In this document: piece by piece, positions 14,969 to 21,461 of the stretch
How positions within the stretch are numbered: position 1 is the stretch's first letter
Layout of the letters: the number at the start of each line of letters is the position of its first letter
Assembly (NCBI GenBank): GCA_030830415.1
Contig: JAURNB010000230.1
Coordinates: forward strand, 1-22,532
DNA from: Acidimicrobiales bacterium
GTDB taxonomy: Bacteria > Actinomycetota > Acidimicrobiia > Acidimicrobiales > Ilumatobacteraceae
Length of the DNA: 22,532 nt
Direction of reading: 5' to 3'
Notes under the pieces: model-generated
Told to the model about the DNA's origin: nothing
The model's database searches: none
Seen by the model: only the letters and a program-made list of their open reading frames with translations
Made by a program: the position numbers and the translations under genes

Positions 14969-16096
14969 CTACAAAGAAGCGAGCAGCAACCCCAGGCTTT
15001 TCGTTACTTCAACCAAGCGTTCTGCCTTTGCAGAAATGTCGCCGATGTGCGACATGTCGATATCGGTGACCGCCACGATCATGTCGTTTTCCCACCACAA
15101 ATTGATGCCCGCGAATTTGGCGTTCACGGTGTTGAGCTCGGCGAGAAGATCGGCACTGCACAGCACTTCGCGCGCAATAACGGTAGATAAACGGCACACA
15201 GGCGTTATACCACCATGCATGCTGGCGCGTAATTGTGCTCCGTTCACCACGAACTCGGCCGCTGTTGCTCCGTCGTTGATGTATTGAATGTTGGATGCGC
15301 GCAATGCACTCCACAAGGCACCGCTCCATGCAGCTGCAACTGGGTCGACAAAAAGCGTGGTGATACGCCACTCACTACTGACAAGCGTGCAACCTGTTCC
15401 GCCTTCGGCATCGACGTAAATAGTGACGTCGGGGTCGTCGCTGGTATCTAAACAGTTGAGCACCATCATTGCGTACGAAATACTGCTGTGAAACTGCGCT
15501 ACACCTTGAGTACGCGCAGGAAGAGTGGCGGTGCTGCGCCCAAAACCATAACGAGTCCAGTCGGCATGGAACTTCACTTCATTGTTTTCAATGATGCACC
15601 AAATGGGTGGCCCGTAGTCGGGAACACGAAAACCATGTGGAACGGTGCGAGCACAATGCAATACGTCGCGCAAGCTTTGCGCGTTGACCACTGCCGTACA
15701 CGCAGCTACTTTGCCGTCCCACCATTCAAGTGGCGTATCGGTGGGCAGGTCGAACACGATGGAACCACGCGGAGTTTTCACCATGAGCGATGCTGCATCG
15801 ACACAACTCAAAACAGCGTCGTCGGAGCCAGTGGCAAGCTCGGTACCGAAGTCGGCAACACGTGGCGACACGGGCAGTGCAAAGTTTGGACACTCTGGAA
15901 CATCGCCACCGAACAACTCAAAATGCATGAACGGGGTTTCGTAGTGCCACGTGCGTTTGCCGTCGTTCACCACCAGCCATAGCGAGTGGCCCTCGACATC
16001 GGAGATGCTGAGCGCGCTGACATATGACCACAACCGCCACCACTCGTGATAGCTGATTTCTTGCGGATAGGCGGCGAGGGCCTCGGTTCCCCTCAC
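14969..16096 (-). CDS. Unknown protein: sliding-clamp-like domain plus YbjN/type III chaperone-like C-terminus
   Basis: I do not recognise this 375-residue protein as a named family. There is no signal peptide or membrane segment. Residues about 140-255 read like one domain of a DNA-polymerase sliding clamp: NAQSLRDVLHCART, then IENNEVKFHADWTRYGFG, then ISYAMMVLNCL and VSSEWRITTLF. The order and hydrophobic pattern resemble the middle domain of DnaN. The C-terminal about 100 residues (LRASMHGG..., LLAELNTVNAKFAGINLWWEND, IVAVTDIDM) resemble the YbjN/type III secretion chaperone-like fold. The N-terminal third is Trp-rich (YHEWWRLWSYV). The start is GTG 16096-16094, overlapping the upstream gene by 4 bp as GTGA, so the two genes form a coupled pair. 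It could instead be a remote member of a structural family I cannot place; the gene itself is secure. Confidence 0.85.
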   Translation of the reverse strand: MRGTEALAAYPQEISYHEWWRLWSYVSALSISDVEGHSLWLVVNDGKRTWHYETPFMHFELFGGDVPECPNFALPVSPRVADFGTELATGSDDAVLSCVDAASLMVKTPRGSIVFDLPTDTPLEWWDGKVAACTAVVNAQSLRDVLHCARTVPHGFRVPDYGPPIWCIIENNEVKFHADWTRYGFGRSTATLPARTQGVAQFHSSISYAMMVLNCLDTSDDPDVTIYVDAEGGTGCTLVSSEWRITTLFVDPVAAAWSGALWSALRASNIQYINDGATAAEFVVNGAQLRASMHGGITPVCRLSTVIAREVLCSADLLAELNTVNAKFAGINLWWENDMIVAVTDIDMSHIGDISAKAERLVEVTKSLGLLLASL

Positions 16097-16437
16097 AAAC
16101 CCACCCGCGGGTGATATTGCGACGCAGGGTATGGCGGGTCGTGTGGAGCAGTGACAGGGGTGAACTGACCGGATTGGGCCTCGTAGTGGCTCTCTTCGGG
16201 CTCTAATTCAACAGGCGGGAAATACGACCGGCCGCGTTCGGCGTGGGCAGCAAGGTCTTCTAGGAGATTGGCCAAGCGTGATGCATCGGCAATGCCGACC
16301 GCATGGAAAACGACCTGACCATGGTCGGAATCGACACCCACCCAGTCTTCACCCCCAGCTACTTGCGGGCGGATGCCCAAGTCGCCAAGCGCCCTCTTCA
16401 AACGCCGTACCACCACCAAAGAGTTGTCGGAATTCAC
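16093..16437 (-). CDS. Small hypothetical protein coupled to the clamp-like protein gene
   Basis: This 114-residue protein has no recognisable named family. Residues 1-65 look like a small alpha/beta domain (VVRRLKRALGDLGIRPQV, then DWVGVDSDHGQVVFHAVGI, then a helix LANLLEDLAAHAERG). The rest is a Pro/Glu/His-rich, probably disordered tail. The folded part has a YbjN/type III chaperone-like flavour, so it may be a binding partner of the downstream product. The start is GTG 16437-16435, with AAAGGTGGG about 10 nt upstream. It is first in a two-gene unit and is divergent from the SDR gene across 154 bp. Function is unknown. Confidence 0.75.
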   Translation of the reverse strand: MNSDNSLVVVRRLKRALGDLGIRPQVAGGEDWVGVDSDHGQVVFHAVGIADASRLANLLEDLAAHAERGRSYFPPVELEPEESHYEAQSGQFTPVTAPHDPPYPASQYHPRVGL

Positions 16438-16455
16438 CTATTGAACCCACCTTTC

Positions 16456-16465
16456 TGCGTACGCA
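16456..16465. promoter_or_regulatory. TGCGTACGCA palindrome upstream of the hypothetical gene pair
   Basis: A perfect 10-bp palindrome lies 18 bp upstream of the GTG start of the small hypothetical gene, within its ribosome-binding region or early promoter. The rest of the 154-bp divergent gap (16438-16591) shows no confident promoter. The SDR start at its right end has AGGGGAC just upstream. The palindrome may be an operator, but only one copy is seen. Confidence 0.3.
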
Positions 16466-16591
16466 TCATGACGAAAGGGTGTGACACGGCGTCCGCATTC
16501 GCCCCCAAGGCATGAGAACCACTAATTTCTGTACACGGCTTGTTTTCAGCGGCCATTTTCACCACATTCGACATCTAGTACAGGGGACATC

Positions 16592-17506
16592 ATGTTTAAT
16601 TTCACGGGAAAGACAGTGCTCATTACCGGCGCTTCCTACGGCCTTGGCGCAAGCTTTGCTGAAGGCTTTGCAGCAGCTGGTGCCAACTTGGTGCTCACCG
16701 CACGCTCAAAAGACTTGCTTGAAGCAACTGGCGAATCATGCCGCAAGCTCGGCGCCAAAGTGTTGTGCGTTACCGGCGACGTTTCAAAAGAAGACGATGT
16801 AAAAAGAGTTGTTGCAGCCGGCATCAAAGAATTCGGCGGCATCGACACACTCGTCAACAACGCAGGTATCTCTGACGTATTAGGAATTGGCGCCGAGCGC
16901 TTCCCCACCGAAACCTTCGACAACATCATGGCTGTCGACCTTCGCGGTGCATTCCTCTACATGCGTGAAGTTGGCTTGCACATGCTCATGAAAAAGAGCG
17001 GCAACATTGTCAACATCTGCTCCATCATGGGTAGCGGCGCAAACGAAATGAACATCATTGCCTACACCGCTGCAAAGGGTGCGTTGCGCAACATCACTCA
17101 GCAACTCGGTTGCGAATGGGCCGACCGTGGCGTGCGCGTGAATGCTGTGAGCCCTGGCTTCATCATTACCGAAATGACACGTGCTGCTCTTGAAGGCATG
17201 GGCATGGATAAATGGATTGCTTCACGCACCCCAATGCGTCGCTTGGGCGAAATTCCAGAAATTGTTGCACCAGTAATGTTCCTCGCTTCCGACATGGCTG
17301 GCTACATCACCGGCCACGACCTCTTGGTTGACGGTGGCACTAACGCAGGTAACGGCTACTACCAATTGCAGCCAATCCACCATGACTGGAACAGCGACAC
17401 CGCACCAATGGCACCAGGCGCATACCCTGGCCTCTTGCCACGACCAGAGTGGGCAAACCCACTTCTTCCTGGCATTCCAGGCGTGCATTACCCACTTCCT
17501 GAGTAA
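16592..17506 (+). CDS. SDR-family oxidoreductase with C-terminal extension
   Basis: This is a classical short-chain dehydrogenase/reductase using NAD(P) on an alcohol or ketone substrate. The cofactor motif TGASYGLG covers residues 12-19, NNAG is at 89-92, and the catalytic triad is Ser144, Tyr158 and Lys162 (YTAAK). The domain ends as usual at GHDLLVDGGT (residue 250). The protein then continues for 54 residues (NAGNGYYQLQPIHHDWNSDT...) that are rich in Pro, Gly, Tyr and Trp, which is longer than the usual 250-residue form. The start has AGGGG 6 nt upstream. It is divergent from the hypothetical pair and followed by a short hairpin. Cofactor choice and substrate cannot be read; Arg38 after the second strand (TARSK) hints at NADP. 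Confidence 0.93.
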   Translation: MFNFTGKTVLITGASYGLGASFAEGFAAAGANLVLTARSKDLLEATGESCRKLGAKVLCVTGDVSKEDDVKRVVAAGIKEFGGIDTLVNNAGISDVLGIGAERFPTETFDNIMAVDLRGAFLYMREVGLHMLMKKSGNIVNICSIMGSGANEMNIIAYTAAKGALRNITQQLGCEWADRGVRVNAVSPGFIITEMTRAALEGMGMDKWIASRTPMRRLGEIPEIVAPVMFLASDMAGYITGHDLLVDGGTNAGNGYYQLQPIHHDWNSDTAPMAPGAYPGLLPRPEWANPLLPGIPGVHYPLPE

Positions 17507-17514
17507 ATACGCCA

Positions 17515-17531
17515 ACCCATGTTTCATGGGT
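17515..17531 (+). terminator. Short hairpin after the SDR gene
   Basis: ACCCATG (17515-17521) and CATGGGT (17525-17531) form a perfect 7-bp stem with a TTT loop, 8 bp after the SDR stop. No U-run follows, so termination would be weak. The hairpin ends at a possible GTG start (17530) of the next gene, which argues for the downstream GTG at 17548 as the true start. Confidence 0.4.
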
Positions 17532-17547
17532 GCGCTACCTTCACATT

Positions 17548-18549
17548 GTGGGTAAAAAGAAGAAGCCAAATGCTTTTGAAGAGGCACTTTCCGAACTGCG
17601 AAAAGTAGTTCCGGCAAGTGCCTCTTTGCATGTTGCCCCAGCACCCAAAGTAAAAGAAGAGCAACGCATTGTTACTGCCGAATTCTTACGGCGCAACGAC
17701 GATGGCTCATGGGCTTGGGAAGAGTTCAACGGTGGTCTCGTAGGAACACTGAGCGCAGAGTTTTCTGCAACCCTTGGCACACTTCAAGAGTCCGACACCG
17801 TGCGCTTACAAGTAAGCATCACCCCCACCACGTGCACCGTTGAGCAAATTGTTCCACGCTCGTTGCGCCAGCTGCCCGACAAAGAACGCCGCGAGCGCAT
17901 GCGTGAAGTAAAACGACGCCACGCACCGCCACCACCGCCGCAAAAGAAAACGCACCTCAACTCTGCACCGCCACCAGGTGCTCGCCACATTATTCGCGCA
18001 CGTGTTACCGCACTCACAGAAACCACTCTCACGTGGCAGGCCGTTGATGGCTCTGAAACCATGACCTCGCGTTCACCACGTGCACACGAATTAGAAGTCG
18101 AGCAGAAAATTAATGTGGTCCTTGAAGAGCTGCGCGGGCAACTTACCTTCGTCGATTTCGTGGCGCACACTTTGCGCACAACACAACACTCACTCGGCGA
18201 ACTCACGCTCGACGCAATGTACGTTCTTGAACCTGGCGACATTGTCGATGCGTTTCTTGAATTTTCCGGAATACCCGGAGCACACGATGCAGACCGCATT
18301 GGCAAAACACGTCCCGCTGTTTTCATCGGAAAGGTGAACACCAACACCCTCTTGTTGCGCGGCCTCACCGATGGCACTGGGTCTTATGGCCAGCGAGCGG
18401 GAAACATTGCTATTCGCGACTGGCAAGAAGCCGGCCTCAAAAAACCCAGCGTGGTGCAGGAAAAAGCACAAGAGGTCGACATTGCCGATGTATGGGTCAC
18501 CCGCGGCAAACTCAGCGCATTCGACCGCGCCGCCCTTGGGGTGAGATAA
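17548..18549 (+). CDS. Multidomain protein with C-terminal PemK/MazF-like domain
   Basis: This protein of about 333 residues begins with a Lys-rich MGKKKKPNAFEEAL and has an N-terminal beta-rich domain. A basic, proline-rich linker (HAPPPPPQKK) follows, then a second beta-rich region (HIIRARVTALTETTLTWQ). The last 105 residues match the PemK/MazF pattern: LEPGDIVDAFLEF, then KTRPAVFIGKV, LLLRGLTDG, and GNIAIRDWQEAGLKKPSVVQ. They end with VTRGKLSAFDRAAL. MazF relatives are mRNA endonucleases, but no antitoxin gene lies next to it and the domain is fused to a long N-terminus, so toxicity is not implied. The start could be GTG 17530 or GTG 17548. I favour 17548 because a TACCTT hexamer (TAnnnT type) lies 6 nt upstream, which fits a leaderless transcript. 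No ribosome-binding site precedes either. Confidence 0.82.
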   Translation: MGKKKKPNAFEEALSELRKVVPASASLHVAPAPKVKEEQRIVTAEFLRRNDDGSWAWEEFNGGLVGTLSAEFSATLGTLQESDTVRLQVSITPTTCTVEQIVPRSLRQLPDKERRERMREVKRRHAPPPPPQKKTHLNSAPPPGARHIIRARVTALTETTLTWQAVDGSETMTSRSPRAHELEVEQKINVVLEELRGQLTFVDFVAHTLRTTQHSLGELTLDAMYVLEPGDIVDAFLEFSGIPGAHDADRIGKTRPAVFIGKVNTNTLLLRGLTDGTGSYGQRAGNIAIRDWQEAGLKKPSVVQEKAQEVDIADVWVTRGKLSAFDRAALGVR

Positions 18550-18588
18550 CTCCCCGAGTCACAACGCCCCAGGCTCATCGGCAAGACT

Positions 18589-20397
18589 ATGTCTATGGGG
18601 GAAATTCGTGTTACATCACCGCTTCTCGGAACGGTCATTGCTGTTCATGCGACCGTGGGCAGTGCCGTTGCTGCGGGCAAAGATCTCATTGTTATTGAAT
18701 CAATGAAAATGGAACACCCAGTATCGAGTGATGTTGATGGCGCCGTTGCGTCTGTACACGTCGCAGTGGGTGACACCGTCGAAGAAGGGCAACTACTTCT
18801 CACCATTACACCTGGAATTGTTGCAAGCAAAGTTGATACCGAGCAAAATGCACCCGCCGCAGAACGACAAGACCTCGCGCGCTATCAACAGCGCCGCAAT
18901 CTCACCGCTGATGCCGCACGACCTGAAGCGATGGCGAAGCGGCACGCACGCGGCCAGAGGTCGGCTCGTGAAAATATTGCCGACCTCGTAGACGAAGGTT
19001 CATTCCAAGAATTCGGCAGTTTCGCTATCGCTGCTCAGCGTCAGCGTCGCACCATGGAAGACCTCATTGCTAATACTCCCGGCGATGGCTTGGTGGGAGG
19101 AATTGCCACCATGAACAGCCACCCATGTGCAGTTGTTTCCTACGACTACACCGTTCTTGCTGGTACGCAAGGCTTGTTGAACCACATCAAAAAAGATCGG
19201 CTCTTTGCACTCATTGCAGAGTTGCGCTTGCCTGTCATTCTTTTTGCTGAAGGTGGAGGTGGTCGCCCTGGCGATACCGATGCTTCTGGGGTGACTGGGC
19301 TGCACACCATGGCCTTTGCACTCTTCGGGCAATTGTCGGGTTTAGTGCCCATGATTGGCATCACCTCGGGTTACTGCTTTGCAGGTAACGCTGCCCTACT
19401 GGGTTGTTGTGATGTCATCATTGCTACAGAAAATTCAAACATTGGCATGGCAGGCCCAGCCATGATTGAAGGCGGCGGACTCGGCAAAGTTGCTGCCACC
19501 GACATTGGCCCTATTGACGTGCAAACTAAAAATGGCGTGGTCGATATTCGTGTTGCCGATGAAGCAGCAGCTGTTGCAGCGGCAAAAAAGTATTTCAACT
19601 ATTTTGTGCAGCCACGCACCACTCCTCAACCAGGAAACGACATTGCATTACGCGACGTTGTTCCTGAACAGCGCACGCGCATTTACGATATTCGCGCTGC
19701 ACTGAGTGCAATTTCTGATGGTGGTAAATTTCTTGAGCTGCGCTCCGCCTTTGGCGTTGGCATCGTCACAGCGCTTTTGCGCATTGAAGGTTTTGCTGTG
19801 GGGCTTCTTGCCAACAACCCTGCACACCTCGGTGGTGCAATCGATTCAGATGCGGCCGATAAAGCGGCGCGATTCATTCAACTGTGCGATGCGCACGATC
19901 TTCCCATCGTGTCGTTGTGCGACACACCTGGTTTTATGGTTGGCCCCGAAGCAGAAGAAACAGCCCAAGTACGCCACTTCAGCCGCTTGTTTGTTACCGC
20001 AGGCAGCATCACTGTTCCTTGGCTCACCGTGGTATTACGTAAGGGTTACGGCCTCGGTGCACAAGCAATGGCGGGAGGAAGCTTCCACGCCACGTCGTTT
20101 ACAGTGTCGTGGCCAACGGGTGAATTCGGCGGCATGGGTTTAGAAGGTGCAGTACGACTTGGTTTCAAAAAAGAACTCGATGCCATTGCCGACCCAGTTG
20201 AACGTCAAGCTTTAGAAGACAAGCTCATTGCGAGCGCCTACGAACGCGGCAGCGCACTCAACATGGCTTCACACATGGAAATTGATGAAGTTATTGACCC
20301 TGCCGACACGCGCATACGCATTGCCGGCATGCTGCGCAGTTACCCGCCTACCCCACAACGCACGGGCAAAAAACGCCCCATGATTGATACGTGGTAA
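18589..20397 (+). CDS. Acyl-CoA carboxylase: N-terminal biotin-carrier domain fused to carboxyltransferase
   Basis: This 602-residue protein joins two parts of a biotin-dependent carboxylase. Residues about 5-75 are a biotinyl domain with the attachment site ESMKMEH (Lys40). From about residue 90 a carboxyltransferase of the propionyl/methylcrotonyl/acyl-CoA carboxylase beta type follows. It includes RHARGQRSARENIADLVDEGSF shortened at both ends in close relatives, DYTVLAGTQG, FAEGGGGRPGD, and the C-terminal half motifs CDTPGFMVGPEAE and LRKGYGLGAQAMAGGSFHA. The biotin carboxylase subunit is not in this window. Usually the carrier domain is at the C-terminus of the biotin carboxylase, so this fusion order is unusual. 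The start is ATG 18589 or ATG 18595; neither has a clear ribosome-binding site. The stop abuts the convergent lipoprotein gene with no gap. Acyl-CoA specificity is unknown. Confidence 0.9.
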   Translation: MSMGEIRVTSPLLGTVIAVHATVGSAVAAGKDLIVIESMKMEHPVSSDVDGAVASVHVAVGDTVEEGQLLLTITPGIVASKVDTEQNAPAAERQDLARYQQRRNLTADAARPEAMAKRHARGQRSARENIADLVDEGSFQEFGSFAIAAQRQRRTMEDLIANTPGDGLVGGIATMNSHPCAVVSYDYTVLAGTQGLLNHIKKDRLFALIAELRLPVILFAEGGGGRPGDTDASGVTGLHTMAFALFGQLSGLVPMIGITSGYCFAGNAALLGCCDVIIATENSNIGMAGPAMIEGGGLGKVAATDIGPIDVQTKNGVVDIRVADEAAAVAAAKKYFNYFVQPRTTPQPGNDIALRDVVPEQRTRIYDIRAALSAISDGGKFLELRSAFGVGIVTALLRIEGFAVGLLANNPAHLGGAIDSDAADKAARFIQLCDAHDLPIVSLCDTPGFMVGPEAEETAQVRHFSRLFVTAGSITVPWLTVVLRKGYGLGAQAMAGGSFHATSFTVSWPTGEFGGMGLEGAVRLGFKKELDAIADPVERQALEDKLIASAYERGSALNMASHMEIDEVIDPADTRIRIAGMLRSYPPTPQRTGKKRPMIDTW

Positions 20398-21459
20398 CTA
20401 TTCCGCATCAGGTTTAAAGAGTGAATCAAGGACGCCATCTGCAGGAAGCGGAACGAGTTCTGCATTCACTTCAAGTTGGCTGGCAGATTTATCGTCGCAG
20501 AACTCACAAGTAGAGCCACCTTCACGCGAAACGAGAGGCGTGAGTTCAATGGTTCCTGAAGTTCCCGACCAACCACCAGTGGCTTGGCCTGGGGTGACGG
20601 CACCTTCTAGGTAAATCCAAGTTTCTTTCACGGGGTCAATGACCACGCGCGACAATTGATCGGGAAAGTTGCTGTCGTACACGATAATATTGAAAGTTCC
20701 ATCGGCAGAGCGAGTAACACCTACAGGCAACAGCGCATGACCGGACGACTTCGTATAAATTCCCATTGTGGCAAATACGCCTTTACGCATACCCCGCAAG
20801 GCTCCGTCGAGCACACCTTTAATTCCTTTTTCACGAATAACTTTGGTGTCGGCAACAACCTGCGGAGAAAACTGCGTAGCCCACCAATAGTTGATTTGCT
20901 TCAACAACTTCGGGTCGTTGGGGTCGAGGTCGGAAACCGACTTCGCACCGGGCTGTAGGTCTTCCAATTTCACTGCGCCTGCTGCCAAAAGTGCACTCAT
21001 CACCACCATGCCTTCACAACGACCACCAGCAACCTGTTTGTTGAGTTTGTCGAGCTGAGCTTGTGATTCAGTTGTGAGCACACAGTTTGCTGCTGTACCT
21101 GTAACACACACATTTGCTGCGCCAAACAACGTCACAAACTCATCGGCGTTAAAGGTGTCGCCTGTGTACTGATAGTTGCCCCAGTTGGCGAAAGAAAATT
21201 TGCTGTCTTGGCGATACCCAGAGTCGACACACAATTCTCCCGAGCCAAATTCACTTGGCGCAGGGCCAGAGCAGGAAACATCTGATGTTTTTGAGCCGGC
21301 CTTGGCCGCAGAAGGTGTTTCCACGATGAGGTCGGCCAAGGCAGCCTGTGCATCAACTTTTCCACCACCGCTCGCGGCTCCTCCACCACATGCCAAAAGC
21401 ACAACGCTTCCCACAATGACAGCTGAGCCCAATTGCACCCAGGTTTTACTCCGCGACAT
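20398..21459 (-). CDS. Lipoprotein resembling a papain-like cysteine peptidase
   Basis: This 353-residue exported lipoprotein has a signal peptide with lipobox VVLLAC (Cys24 from this start) and then a Gly/Ala-rich low-complexity spacer. The C-terminal two thirds look like a papain-like peptidase: the putative nucleophile is in AGGRCEGMVV (Cys148), the putative histidine in SSGHALLPVGV (His241), and an Asp/Asn element follows in IVYDSNFPDQ. I know of similar GxCxGM ... GHA ... YDxN arrangements in secreted bacterial proteins, but I do not have a firm family name. A CEFC pair lies near the C-terminus. ATG 21459 is preferred over the overlapping ATG 21465 because AAGGG (21470-21466) lies 6 nt from it and only 0 nt from the other. 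It follows the polyamine-type binding protein gene with a 2-bp gap, so the two are cotranscribed. Confidence 0.8.
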   Translation of the reverse strand: MSRSKTWVQLGSAVIVGSVVLLACGGGAASGGGKVDAQAALADLIVETPSAAKAGSKTSDVSCSGPAPSEFGSGELCVDSGYRQDSKFSFANWGNYQYTGDTFNADEFVTLFGAANVCVTGTAANCVLTTESQAQLDKLNKQVAGGRCEGMVVMSALLAAGAVKLEDLQPGAKSVSDLDPNDPKLLKQINYWWATQFSPQVVADTKVIREKGIKGVLDGALRGMRKGVFATMGIYTKSSGHALLPVGVTRSADGTFNIIVYDSNFPDQLSRVVIDPVKETWIYLEGAVTPGQATGGWSGTSGTIELTPLVSREGGSTCEFCDDKSASQLEVNAELVPLPADGVLDSLFKPDAE

Positions 21460-21461
21460 GA

